DNA of 64,000 bases from Vibrio atypicus. GTDB taxonomy: Bacteria > Pseudomonadota > Gammaproteobacteria > Enterobacterales > Vibrionaceae. The position numbers and the translations under genes were made by a program. Positions 38,490 through 47,218 of the stretch are shown one piece after another; position 1 is the first letter of the stretch, and every line of letters begins with the position of its first letter. The stretch covers positions 430,604 through 494,603 of the forward strand of contig NZ_BLID01000004.1 in the NCBI RefSeq assembly GCF_009811315.1, written 5' to 3'. Under the pieces are notes generated by a model. That model saw only the letters and a program-made list of their open reading frames with translations. It did not search any database and was not told where the DNA came from.

Positions 38490-39716
38490 CTAGGAAAAAA
38501 GCTTACTCAGCCAGCTCTGTTTTTTATTTTTTTGTGGAAGAAGTGAAGAGACAAACTTAGCGACCGATTTAGACAAGGCGCTCCCTTTTCTGGCTTCAAC
38601 AAATGGACGCCCTAAATTGGCACTCTCTAACGCCACTTTAAAGTCGTTTGGAAAAGTATGAACGCTAACATCACCCACCGCTTCTTTTAGGTCTTTCAAT
38701 TTGATGGATTGACGTTTCTCATATCGATTTACAAGGATCTCAACATTGTCTCGTTGGATACCGAACTCAAACGACAAAGTTTTTATTATTTGATTGCAGC
38801 TTTTGATGGCGACTAAATTTTGTTGTGTCACCATGAACAATTTGGAAGCAGGTGAAATTACTGGGGCAAATAAGCGATCTAACCCGCGAGATAAATCCAC
38901 CACAATATAAGGGTATTGCTCTCGTAAGAATGGCAGTAACTTGTTCAGTTGATTTGCTTTATCGTAGTTCTCATGGCTGTTTTCACGCTTAAACGCCAAA
39001 ATATGTAACCCTGAGTCATGCTTAGTAACGAGACTTCCAAGCGACACTTCATCCATATCCGCCACGTTAGCTAGTGCGTCGGTAAGGCTATAAGTAGGCT
39101 GGATATTCAGGTAGTCATTGACGACACCAAACTGTAGATCCAAATCAAGTAACAGCACTTTATCTGGATTCGTAAAAGCCATTTTTATTGCGGTGTTTAG
39201 AGCAAGCATTGACGCACCGCAGCCCCCTTTAGAGTTCATAAACACCAGTAAGTCACCTAAGTTTCGACTGGCGACCTTTTCTTCTGCAATATTGTTTAAA
39301 AGTGGGGTCAATTCTTGAATTTCAGCTTGGGCAGAAACAAAGTCGGCCGCTCCGATGCGTAAGGCAATTTTTAGCGCCCCACTATCATGCTCATTACCAA
39401 AAACAATCAATGAAGCTTCATGAGCGCTTTCCGTTTCAACTGGCGCTTCAAATTGCTGGAGCTCAACAATTTTTTGTGCCCAATTTGGCCCGGTTTCCAC
39501 AAAGATCAAATCTGGAGGAGAAAATTGAGCCAGATTTGCCACAACTAGTCCGTGAAATGAAATCATTTCAAAACTGATGCTCTGACACTTAGACAGTTCA
39601 TCACTAATGTGTAGATGAAAGGCATCAGACGAATAGAACACCCAAATGGTTAGATTCGTTTTTAACCTTATGGGGGCACTGCCTCCCCCTGGTGCAATTT
39701 GCACAGCTTCTCCCAT
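38490..39716 (-). CDS. tadZ: TadZ/CpaE-like pilus localisation ATPase
   Basis: A 408-residue protein with an N-terminal atypical receiver-like region (roughly 20-140) and a C-terminal MinD/ParA fold. The Walker A motif is degenerate, KGGCGAS at 163-169, lacking the second lysine; this variant is common in the CpaE/TadZ family. TadZ localises at the pole and recruits the rest of the machinery. GGAG upstream of the ATG at 39716 supports the start. Confidence 0.85.
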   Translation of the reverse strand: MGEAVQIAPGGGSAPIRLKTNLTIWVFYSSDAFHLHISDELSKCQSISFEMISFHGLVVANLAQFSPPDLIFVETGPNWAQKIVELQQFEAPVETESAHEASLIVFGNEHDSGALKIALRIGAADFVSAQAEIQELTPLLNNIAEEKVASRNLGDLLVFMNSKGGCGASMLALNTAIKMAFTNPDKVLLLDLDLQFGVVNDYLNIQPTYSLTDALANVADMDEVSLGSLVTKHDSGLHILAFKRENSHENYDKANQLNKLLPFLREQYPYIVVDLSRGLDRLFAPVISPASKLFMVTQQNLVAIKSCNQIIKTLSFEFGIQRDNVEILVNRYEKRQSIKLKDLKEAVGDVSVHTFPNDFKVALESANLGRPFVEARKGSALSKSVAKFVSSLLPQKNKKQSWLSKLFS

Positions 39717-39725
39717 TCCCTTCTC

Positions 39726-40211
39726 CTAACAGTCGGTGCTATTTTCACCGCTAGTATCCGTCCATCGGTGATGCCCTAAGTTTTCCCTTGGTCTTATCGT
39801 TTCAAACTCAGGAACCTCTAATAGCCCAGTAAGGTTTGCAAAGCTTAATAAGCCTGTGAATTGATAACTAAAGTTAACAACTCTAGCTCTCACATATCTA
39901 ATTGTAGAAAACACATCGTCATCTGTCAGAGTTCCTGTTACGACATTTCCTGATGCATCCAAATAATCGATCACCAGATGGCCGGTTGTCATTCCACCTG
40001 GGGCGTAATCGGGCATGGCTAGCGCTGGGATATCATTTTTATCTTCTACCCTGCAAACGACCGCTAAACGGGCTGCCACTCGGGTAATGTCGTTGATCAC
40101 TTGCAATGAATAAACATATCGCCCTACTTCAATAACCGCGAAAATGACCAACAATAACGCCGTCGAAATAATGGTAAATTCAATGACAGAAACCCCTTTT
40201 TGTTTTCTCAT
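39726..40211 (-). CDS. tadF: TadE/TadF-like minor pseudopilin
   Basis: A 161-residue protein with a short basic leader, KQKG then VSVIEFTIISTALLLVIFAVIEVGRYVY, the type IV-like prepilin processing site (G followed by a hydrophobic helix with Glu at +5). TadE and TadF are minor pseudopilins cleaved by TadV. It overlaps tadE by four bases, implying coupled translation. Which of the two is TadE or TadF is by position only. Confidence 0.8.
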   Translation of the reverse strand: MRKQKGVSVIEFTIISTALLLVIFAVIEVGRYVYSLQVINDITRVAARLAVVCRVEDKNDIPALAMPDYAPGGMTTGHLVIDYLDASGNVVTGTLTDDDVFSTIRYVRARVVNFSYQFTGLLSFANLTGLLEVPEFETIRPRENLGHHRWTDTSGENSTDC

Positions 40212-40651
40212 GGCGCGGTCCTCATCATCGCAGAAGCATTCAAAGGCACAGCAAAGTTCACATCAGACTTAAAGTTCCCCATCATGGGTGCGTAACTGTG
40301 ATTAATTGTGACGGTCACATAACCTCCGGCGTGAGTCACCGTCACATCTGAGGGTGTCACTCCATCTATCATTGCTGCGCTACCATCCCCGACACTGGTT
40401 GTCCCATAAACCACAATATTTTTTATTGCATTGATATCTGCAATTTGGTCATAGCTTGAGGTGCCGCTAATTTCAGTCGTCGCGTAACGAATACCATTCT
40501 GAGCCATTTTATTGAGCGTGTTATAGCGAATAAATGCATTACCAAACTCAGTGATCGCCATAAGAATCAGCAATAGCGTTGGAATTGTGACGATAAACTC
40601 GACCGCAGCTAACCCTTTCTGTTTTTTGAGAATTGAACCTTGAAGCATCAT
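40208..40651 (-). CDS. tadE: TadE-like minor pseudopilin
   Basis: A 147-residue protein with the leader KKQKG and then LAAVEFIVTIPTLLLILMAITEFGNAFIRY, the prepilin signal with Glu at +5. The remaining part is predicted periplasmic, with many small residues (VTHAGGYVTVTINHSYAPMM). It overlaps the tadG-like gene above by four bases and the tadF-like gene below by four bases. Confidence 0.82.
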   Translation of the reverse strand: MMLQGSILKKQKGLAAVEFIVTIPTLLLILMAITEFGNAFIRYNTLNKMAQNGIRYATTEISGTSSYDQIADINAIKNIVVYGTTSVGDGSAAMIDGVTPSDVTVTHAGGYVTVTINHSYAPMMGNFKSDVNFAVPLNASAMMRTAP

Positions 40652-41877
40652 GATTCCTCCCCGTTTGGATCTCGATAAAGCACAATTCGATAAGGCCCAT
40701 CGCTATTTGAGTTTTGACCCGGAGTTCCGCTCAAAGCTGAACAATCTTCGATAAATTCACCATACACGGGGTCTTTACTACCATTATTCGTTGGAGCTTG
40801 TTGGAGCAAGAAAAAGCAGCCTAACGCAGTCACCGTAAAAGACGAGGTCCCTCCAGATGCTGTCGAACAATCGACGATCGGAACAATGAGTACTCTGCGA
40901 TTTGGCTGCCCTCCTGAGTCTATTCGACAATCACTATCTCCAGTACAATCTGGTAAAGCAGCCAAATAGTCAGAATAACTCCAAGGTTGCCCACCTGAGC
41001 CAGTGGTATCTGCATACGTAATATTACCGCTATTATCTATACTAGGTGATTTCTTCGGCTCCTTTACATAAACATCAGGAGCATAGTCACTCGATGACAA
41101 CCCACCACCTTTATATACACCAAAACGAGTATTGAGTCCTTGGCCTACTGGACCAATCGTGTTGCCGGGCTTTGTAGTCACAGTATCTCCAATACTTACA
41201 GAAGTGACGAAATCCCCAGCTAACGCAGTTCTAACCGTACTGGCACCAGAGCCAAAATCGAGCAACTGATAGTTACCTGAGCCCATACTCCCTTGTTTGT
41301 GACTAGCAATTTTAAGTGCGTAGAGATCGCCAGCAACATAGCCAGCACTCCCGGAATTATCTCCCTCACAAACAGCCATTGGAACAATGTTATTGCTATC
41401 AATAACAGCCGGGCTGGGTCCTGCTACTGCACTTGAAGCAAGATTTTTTGTCACATTCAATATATGGGCGAAGAAGTTATCAAGCTGATATCCGGACACA
41501 ACGACACGAACATAGCCATCATCATCGGAGTCAAAGCCCGCAAAAGGAAAAGTAGCCGGGTCGTTTGAAAACTGAACGACAATCTGTGCGGAAGTGAAGT
41601 CCATCTCGTTATTGCCTGTCGCTCCTCCCATATTGGTTAACGTCGCATTTGCGGCTGCAGTTGCTTCTGTCGTTGAGCCTCCATTGTCCAACACAATTGC
41701 GGCAGCAAGCGCGGCAGCATCAACACTATTTTGCAGTCGGGTTTTATTTAGCATGGCGTGATTAACATCAATAGAAAGCGCTGCAACGCCAACTAAAGCA
41801 AGCATTGCCGCAGTGACTAAAACTAACGTTAGTCCCCTTTGTTTCTTTGGGCTAATGCGCCATTTTCCGCTGTCCAT
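40648..41877 (-). CDS. tadG: TadG-like protein (Flp pilus-associated)
   Basis: A 409-residue protein with an N-terminal helix (QRGLTLVLVTAAMLALVGVAALSID) and then VNHAMLNKTRLQNSVDAAALAAA, the TadG/Tad-like domain. The rest is rich in Gly, Ser, Asp and Asn and contains several Cys pairs (for example LPDCTGDSDCRID), consistent with a folded periplasmic or surface domain. No clear von Willebrand A (MIDAS, DxSxS) motif is visible, unlike longer TadG proteins. It could cap or anchor the pilus. Confidence 0.78.
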   Translation of the reverse strand: MDSGKWRISPKKQRGLTLVLVTAAMLALVGVAALSIDVNHAMLNKTRLQNSVDAAALAAAIVLDNGGSTTEATAAANATLTNMGGATGNNEMDFTSAQIVVQFSNDPATFPFAGFDSDDDGYVRVVVSGYQLDNFFAHILNVTKNLASSAVAGPSPAVIDSNNIVPMAVCEGDNSGSAGYVAGDLYALKIASHKQGSMGSGNYQLLDFGSGASTVRTALAGDFVTSVSIGDTVTTKPGNTIGPVGQGLNTRFGVYKGGGLSSSDYAPDVYVKEPKKSPSIDNSGNITYADTTGSGGQPWSYSDYLAALPDCTGDSDCRIDSGGQPNRRVLIVPIVDCSTASGGTSSFTVTALGCFFLLQQAPTNNGSKDPVYGEFIEDCSALSGTPGQNSNSDGPYRIVLYRDPNGEES

Positions 41878-41893
41878 AGTGCTGTCCTTAAGG

Positions 41894-42160
41894 CTAGTTC
41901 GAGAACCCTTCTAAGAATTGACTGTCAGTGCCTTTCAAATCGGTATCTTGTTTACCTGTATAGACTTGATAAGCACCTTCCATTCGTTCACCACTACCTA
42001 CCGGAAGTAAGCCCAAATTCTCGTCGGTTGCATTTGGGTTATATACCTGTGCATTGCGAACTTTAGCCATGTGCTGCCCTAGCTTATCCGCATTATTGAC
42101 GCACCCAGTCAGCAAAGCCTGAAAGCAAAACAGTACGACTATTACCAATCTAATCTTCAT
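41894..42160 (-). CDS. small lipoprotein within the Tad operon
   Basis: An 88-residue protein with a lipobox (ALLTG-C, modified Cys at 20, Val at +2) and a hydrophilic tail that has no recognised domain. It is located directly between the secretin gene rcpA and the tadG-like gene. The neighbour place in other Tad loci is taken by RcpB or another small lipoprotein, so it could be a secretin accessory, but similarity to RcpB cannot be claimed. Confidence 0.65.
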   Translation of the reverse strand: MKIRLVIVVLFCFQALLTGCVNNADKLGQHMAKVRNAQVYNPNATDENLGLLPVGSGERMEGAYQVYTGKQDTDLKGTDSQFLEGFSN

Positions 42161-42168
42161 ATTGCCTC

Positions 42169-43632
42169 CTAAAGACTGTGACCAAATGTGCCTTCAGTGC
42201 CACCTTTTGAGTGATCAATGAAGTTACTTTCCTGCACATCTTTTGTTTTTGTTCGGCTTGATGGAGCGATGTAAGCACCTCGCCCTAACAAGTAATATTC
42301 AAAATCATTGGGTTCAACAAACGAATCCGTTGGTAACGAAATACGGCGTCGATCGAGAGGTTTCGCCAGCCTTGGCGTGACCAAAATGACGAGTTCAGTC
42401 TCACCTGAAATGTATTCCTGACTGTTAAACATTTGGCCCAACACAGGAATATCACTGAACCCAGGCATACCGCTAACAACATCGCGGACATTTTCACTAA
42501 GCAGCCCAGCAATACCGATCGTCTGCCCATCAGCGAGCTCTAAAGTAGATGAAGCGCTGCGGCGTGTGATAGGCGGAATAACATACGTTCCGTTTGTTCC
42601 CCCTGGGGAAAGAGTAAGAGAAGAACTATTTGCGATTTCACTGACATCTATCGCCAGATTTAAGTTGATGTTTTTATCGCTAAGCACGGTAGGAATAAAC
42701 TTCAGCCCTACCCCGTATTCTTTATACTCAATCGTAATACCATCATCATCTGGTACCGGGATAGGGAACTCCCCACCAGCAAGGAATTCCGCTTTCGCAC
42801 CGCTCAGTGCCGTTAAGTTTGGTTCCGCTAATACTTTTGCTGTTCCGTTCTGTTTCGCGATATCCAAAGCGAAGGTGAATAAGGTATCACCATCAATAAA
42901 GGTACTTAGGAAGCCAGTACTATCGATTCCAGGTGCATTGAATATTGGACCGATCCCATTTCCGATATCATCAATCACACCACCAGCAGAGGTTCCCCCC
43001 CAAGAGAAACCACCATTACTTTCGAAAAAGTGAAAATTGGAATCAAACTTTCTCACTAAACTGCGCTGAACTTCTGCCACCGTTACTTCCAACATAACCT
43101 GCTGAGCACCGCCAATGGTCATAAGGTTAATAACGCCTGTCTTTTGAACCTGCTCGCTCAACGACTTGTTTTCTTTATCGGCTTCTTGACCAGCAGAGTA
43201 GGTTTCCGCCACTCGCAAAGCGATGTTCATTGCCGCTTGGTTACTAATTTGCCCACTGAGAATCAAACGGTTCTGCGCACTGTGCACTTCAATTTCTTCA
43301 TTCGGCAAAAACTCAAACAGCTTCGCCTTTAAGCTATTGAGATCATGGGTCACTTCAATATTAATCGACTCAATGAGGCGTCCTCGGCTATCCCAAGCCA
43401 TTAGATTCGTTGAGCCTAACTTTTTACCAATTAAAAATACTTCATCCGACTTGAGCATCACAATATCGAGGACCTCAGGATCCCCTAAAGAGACACGTTT
43501 CGCTTTGCCCGCTAAAGTGACATGGGTGGATTTATGGTGAGGAACTTTGACCACTTTCCCTGACTGCGTCGCTGAAGACGCAACACCAATAAAACTTAAG
43601 CTAAGAATAATTATAAAAATCCATTTCAACAT
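42169..43632 (-). CDS. rcpA: Tad secretin RcpA (CpaC-like)
   Basis: A 487-residue outer-membrane secretin forming the pilus exit channel. A signal peptide is present (LKWIFIIILSLSFIGVASSA). The N-terminal pilus-assembly domain is around 25-110 (GKVVKVPHHKSTHVTLAGKAKRVSLGDPEVLDI), BON-like residues follow (LFEFLPNEEIEVHSAQNRLIL), and the secretin domain is VMLEVTVAEVQR to the C-terminus, with VLAEPNLTALSGAKAEFLAGGEFPIPV and DIPVLGQMFNSQEYISGETELVILVTPRL as signatures. It follows rcpC by eight bases. Confidence 0.92.
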   Translation of the reverse strand: MLKWIFIIILSLSFIGVASSATQSGKVVKVPHHKSTHVTLAGKAKRVSLGDPEVLDIVMLKSDEVFLIGKKLGSTNLMAWDSRGRLIESINIEVTHDLNSLKAKLFEFLPNEEIEVHSAQNRLILSGQISNQAAMNIALRVAETYSAGQEADKENKSLSEQVQKTGVINLMTIGGAQQVMLEVTVAEVQRSLVRKFDSNFHFFESNGGFSWGGTSAGGVIDDIGNGIGPIFNAPGIDSTGFLSTFIDGDTLFTFALDIAKQNGTAKVLAEPNLTALSGAKAEFLAGGEFPIPVPDDDGITIEYKEYGVGLKFIPTVLSDKNINLNLAIDVSEIANSSSLTLSPGGTNGTYVIPPITRRSASSTLELADGQTIGIAGLLSENVRDVVSGMPGFSDIPVLGQMFNSQEYISGETELVILVTPRLAKPLDRRRISLPTDSFVEPNDFEYYLLGRGAYIAPSSRTKTKDVQESNFIDHSKGGTEGTFGHSL

Positions 43633-43640
43633 AATTCACC

Positions 43641-44384
43641 TCAATCCCTGACTCGAATATTGCTTGATTCAGTGCCTTTGATAATGGTGACACTTGGCGC
43701 AATGTATTTTTTAACGACTTTTTCTTCTTCGTGAGGGTTTCTTAGTGTTAATTGAATCTCCCCTTTACTCCTTGCTGTGAGAAGCTTCTCGGCATCTCTT
43801 GGGGTGACTTCTAGTGTGACTGCCCGAACAATAATCGGCTTGTTTTCTTTACTTCTTGCAGTCTGATCGACAGCCAGTACTTTAATGTCTTTAAGTACTG
43901 TGACGGTGTTTGCGGATGTAGCACTGTATTTAATAGTATTGAGAACATCGACACGATTACCCGGTAGTAAGAAACCTGCGACACCAATGACATCATTTAC
44001 TCGAATGGTTACCGCACGTTTATTTTCAGGAATAAGTGAAGCTAAAGTAGACCCTTCTCCCGCCACCGCTAATCGCGATTGGTGAACCAACTCTCCAGGA
44101 TAAATACTGGTTGCCACCACTTGGCCTACAAGCTCTTCGGCTGTTGTAAACTGCCCTTCATTTCGCCACTCCACCTCAAGTAATTTACTTGTGATGTGCT
44201 GCTCTTCAATCACGGTGCCTGCAGGAATTTCTTGACTCGCTATGATGACAGGCTCGCGCTCAATCACCTCCATTTCTGTCTGTGGTTGTAATTGTCTATC
44301 CATCCACTGCTTAGCAAAGAATACCGCCCCTAAACCAAAAACTATGGATAGCAAAAATAGCAAAATGACCTGATTTCGGCTCAT
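43641..44384 (-). CDS. rcpC: RcpC/CpaB-type pilus assembly protein
   Basis: A 247-residue protein with one N-terminal membrane segment (ILLFLLSIVFGLGAVFFA), a SAF domain at about 45-105 (VIIASQEIPAGTVIEEQHI) and the RcpC-specific middle (RAVTIRVNDVIGVAGFLLPGNRVDVLNTI). RcpC/CpaB proteins are periplasmic and bind peptidoglycan or the secretin. It overlaps the AAA+ ATPase gene by four bases. Confidence 0.9.
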   Translation of the reverse strand: MSRNQVILLFLLSIVFGLGAVFFAKQWMDRQLQPQTEMEVIEREPVIIASQEIPAGTVIEEQHITSKLLEVEWRNEGQFTTAEELVGQVVATSIYPGELVHQSRLAVAGEGSTLASLIPENKRAVTIRVNDVIGVAGFLLPGNRVDVLNTIKYSATSANTVTVLKDIKVLAVDQTARSKENKPIIVRAVTLEVTPRDAEKLLTARSKGEIQLTLRNPHEEEKVVKKYIAPSVTIIKGTESSNIRVRD

Positions 44385-45727
44385 CGTTCTCCTCCTCCTT
44401 TACCGTCAGCGGTAAAATAAACTTCCCAGGCGCGGGTTACTATTTCAGGGGAGATAACGGGGTCTACTTCTTCAAAAACGATGATATCTCGGCTGATGCC
44501 AACAATATCCTTTGGAATACAAGGATAGAAACCGACGCAATGCTGACGATGTAAATCAAATAATTTTTCATAACTAGCCTCACTCACCGTCAAATTTTTA
44601 GACTGGGCAAACATTGACCAAAGCGAGTGGTACTCTTCTTGTAGCAATGGCCCAAACTGAATTTTGTAACCAAGTCGTCGCAGAAAGGCCGGGTCACTGA
44701 TCTTTTCCGGATCGAGGTTCGTAGAAAAGGCCAAAGTAAGTATGAAAGGAATGGTGATTTGCTGACCGTTGGGAAGATTTAAATAATCGTAAAAATACTC
44801 CATCGGCACGATCCAACGATTGAGCAGTGTATCCACAGGCATAGGCTGACGACCCAAATCGTCAATAATAAAGATGCCGTTATTTGCCATCATTTGGAGG
44901 GGAGCCATCCAGACCCGATTGTGCTCTGAGTGATTAACCTCCAGCATATCCATCGTCAATTCACCACCAACTTGAATGCTAGGTCTCTCGCACAAAGCCC
45001 AGCGACGATCAAACTGCTCTTTAAACGCGATAGACTTGATCTCTCCACCGACAACCCGTTTATGGTGTTGAGGAGAAAAAACCTTAATGATGTTTCCTGC
45101 TGCATAGACAGAATAAGGGATGTAGACAGAAGTATTGAGTGAATTGAGTAACCGAGTCGCAACGAATGTTTTACCTGTACCCGCATCACCATAAAGTAGC
45201 AATGCACGGCCCGAATTGATCGCAGGCCCCAAGACAGAAATCATTCGCTCTGCACCGAGCACCTCTGACAGAGCAAAGCTCACATCTTGCCGGTTTACCA
45301 TTTGAGCGCGGACATCCTGAGCTTTCACCATTGCCTCATAATCAACAAGTGAAACTGGCGCTGGGCCTAGGTAAGCGTCTTTTGCAAAGGCATCATCCGC
45401 TTCTTGCATACCAAGTTCAGATAAGCCGTAACGAACATTTACTGTTGATTGAGCAGAAAAACCAGAAGAGGTGCCTTGGAATACTTCTACTTGAGATTTG
45501 GCTCTGAGATCAGAGAGCATATCCTCAATCATGTGGCTGTTAATGCACATGAGTTCGGTCAATTTAAGAATGTCTGATTTGGGAAAGGCCGCCAGATGCT
45601 TAATCAATAAGTTCTCAAGTACCGCTTTCGGAATATTCAATGCTTCGAAAGTCGTTGGTACTGGCGGAGCTTCAGCTTGAGGAGTCAACTCAACCCTATG
45701 CTTAACTTCCGTGTTAGATTGGACCAT
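44381..45727 (-). CDS. AAA+ ATPase embedded in the Tad operon
   Basis: A 448-residue AAA+ protein between tadV and rcpC, overlapping rcpC by four bases. The N-terminal 110 residues include a helical winged-helix-like stretch (AFPKSDILKLTELMCINSHMIEDMLSDLRAKSQV). The ATPase core has Walker A GDAGTGKT at 180-187 and Walker B FIIDDLG at 286-292, then a sensor-1-like TLAFSTN and an arginine-rich FLRRLGYKI. It lacks membrane segments. It is not one of the standard Tad components (TadA, TadZ); similar ATPases are attached to some other Tad loci but I know of no assigned job. It might remodel the secretin/platform or regulate assembly. Confidence 0.8.
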   Translation of the reverse strand: MVQSNTEVKHRVELTPQAEAPPVPTTFEALNIPKAVLENLLIKHLAAFPKSDILKLTELMCINSHMIEDMLSDLRAKSQVEVFQGTSSGFSAQSTVNVRYGLSELGMQEADDAFAKDAYLGPAPVSLVDYEAMVKAQDVRAQMVNRQDVSFALSEVLGAERMISVLGPAINSGRALLLYGDAGTGKTFVATRLLNSLNTSVYIPYSVYAAGNIIKVFSPQHHKRVVGGEIKSIAFKEQFDRRWALCERPSIQVGGELTMDMLEVNHSEHNRVWMAPLQMMANNGIFIIDDLGRQPMPVDTLLNRWIVPMEYFYDYLNLPNGQQITIPFILTLAFSTNLDPEKISDPAFLRRLGYKIQFGPLLQEEYHSLWSMFAQSKNLTVSEASYEKLFDLHRQHCVGFYPCIPKDIVGISRDIIVFEEVDPVISPEIVTRAWEVYFTADGKGGGER

Positions 45728-45754
45728 AGAGACTCCTTTCTCACAAATTGTCGG

Positions 45755-46267
45755 CTAAAAGTAGCTATGCAATGCAACTCCAATAACAACAACAGGCGCA
45801 AAAGGCATTCTCAATTTCGCGGAGTTGCTCTCGACATCCATTAATGCTTTTGTACCGGTTCTCCCATAGGCAAATAGTAGCTTATACTTGGAAACTTGCT
45901 CTTTTACTTTGTATTCATTCCCTGCAATTCTTATTGCCGAATAAAAGCTAGCCATCAAGATACTTGTCGCAGCAATCCATAGCGACACCTCAAATAGCTG
46001 CCCCCACCCTAACCAAAAGCCAATAACGCCGAGCAACTTCACATCCCCTGGAGCCATTACCTTCATGATATGTAAAACGAGTGCACTACCAAACAGAGCA
46101 GAAGCACCAAATAGAGCATGAGAAATAGTTGGGGATACTTGAGGGTCTATCACCATCTTAACGATACAAAGTACGAGGGTAATAAGGAGATAGAGGTTAG
46201 GAATGCGATGTTCCTTGGCATCGGATACAGCGATGACAAGTAGTACAAACCAAATGATGTATTCCAC
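45755..46267 (-). CDS. tadV: Flp prepilin peptidase TadV (CpaA-like)
   Basis: A 170-residue membrane protease (A24 family) with about five hydrophobic helices. It starts with GTG at 46267 behind AGGTAGG. The two catalytic aspartates are visible: Asp16 in AVSDAKEHRIPN and Asp75 in MAPGDVKLLG (family G-x-GD-x-K, here with Pro at the second position). It cleaves the Flp, TadE and TadF leaders. It follows the two flp genes. Confidence 0.88.
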   Translation of the reverse strand: MEYIIWFVLLVIAVSDAKEHRIPNLYLLITLVLCIVKMVIDPQVSPTISHALFGASALFGSALVLHIMKVMAPGDVKLLGVIGFWLGWGQLFEVSLWIAATSILMASFYSAIRIAGNEYKVKEQVSKYKLLFAYGRTGTKALMDVESNSAKLRMPFAPVVVIGVALHSYF

Positions 46268-46293
46268 TGCGCACCTACCTTGAATCCAAAGTA

Positions 46294-46455
46294 CTAGCTG
46301 AACAATGAATCAAATTCTTCAGATAAAACATCTCGAAATGCTGCAAAAAGGCCAGATAACCCAATCAGCATGACGCTGGCACCAACTACATATTCCACCA
46401 CTGTTAAACCCGACTCATCTTGAAAAAAAAGTTTCGCTTTATTTATTAGCAACAT
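46294..46455 (-). CDS. flp2: Flp/Fap-type pilin (second copy)
   Basis: A 53-residue prepilin. Its leader (LLINKAKLFFQDESG) ends at Gly16 and is followed by LTVVEYVVGASVMLIGLSGL, the Flp motif with the Glu-Tyr pair at +5/+6, and an acidic amphipathic tail (FRDVLSEEFDSLFS). The start has AGGAG upstream. It lies 27 bases before tadV. It differs from the first copy in leader and tail, so the two pilins may be alternative or minor/major subunits. Confidence 0.85.
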   Translation of the reverse strand: MLLINKAKLFFQDESGLTVVEYVVGASVMLIGLSGLFAAFRDVLSEEFDSLFS

Positions 46456-46573
46456 AGCCAACTCCTACTGTTCATATAGATTAAGCCTTAATGATTAAAC
46501 TTAACCTATACAAACATCTTAGTAGGGATTAGCAGATTTTCCTGCTGCTAATTGATGGACGTTGAAAATTCGG

Positions 46574-46738
46574 TTAGCTAAAGACACCTTCCAATTCAGC
46601 TTCCAATACTGAGCTAAATGCGCCAAAAATACCCGATAGTCCTAATACAAGTAGACCGGCACCTACAACGTATTCAACAACCGTCAAACCTTCTTCATCC
46701 TTTAAAAAAGCGGTAATATTATTTAGTACTTTAGTCAT
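46574..46738 (-). CDS. flp1: Flp-type major pilin (first copy)
   Basis: A 54-residue prepilin with a 17-residue leader (TKVLNNITAFLKDEEG) followed by LTVVEYVVGAGLLVLGLSGI and FGAFSSVLEAELEGVFS. The Glu-Tyr motif after the cleavage site is the mark of Flp pilins. GGAGACAC precedes the ATG. As the first gene after the divergent promoter it is most likely the major subunit. Confidence 0.88.
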   Translation of the reverse strand: MTKVLNNITAFLKDEEGLTVVEYVVGAGLLVLGLSGIFGAFSSVLEAELEGVFS

Positions 46739-47218
46739 AATGTGTCTCCTTTCGTTAAAGCACTTAAGCGTCTCGCTTACTAATAAACTAGGAGTTTTAT
46801 GCGCTAATGAGTTAGGATTTTTTTAGCTAGTTTTGGTACTTTCTTGCCACTCAAATTCATCAATTTGTCGCCATAATGTCCGTCCACCCTCCCTATAATT
46901 GATAAAACTATTAGAAATCTCTCCAACGCAATAGACCAAGCAACTACTTAGCATTTGATTTATATAAATTTAAAATAAAGAGCAAGGTAAGCATTACAAT
47001 GAGAAATGCATTTATCAAAACATCTCACTATTGATACTTGACAAAATTAATATAAATAAAAATATTGATCTTCATCCCAAAAGAAAATTCAAACAGCAAC
47101 ACTTCTATCAATTACATATAGATAAGCCTTTAGTTTATCCACGAATGAAACTTGGCGTTCATGAATCACTAGCCTAACCTTATGTGTATAATTCAGTGCT
47201 AATTTAGGTAAGACTTAA
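46739..47218. promoter_or_regulatory. 480-bp AT-rich divergent region between tad and the AraC-type gene
   Basis: No gene is visible. The sequence is clearly more AT-rich than its neighbours, with runs such as TTAATATAAATAAAAATA near 47048-47065. It must hold the promoters of the tad operon and of the AraC-type gene. No clear inverted repeat stands out. The composition is of the kind that H-NS-like proteins bind, which would fit silencing of an adhesin locus. Confidence 0.5.

Noticed and set aside
42566..43033. 155-codon plus-strand frame opposite rcpA
   Set aside because: Antisense of the secretin; rich in Pro/Ser/Phe with no recognised pattern.
46739..47218. A small RNA or further prepilin in the tad/AraC gap
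   Set aside because: No hairpin with a T run and no reading frame with a prepilin signal was found there on either strand.
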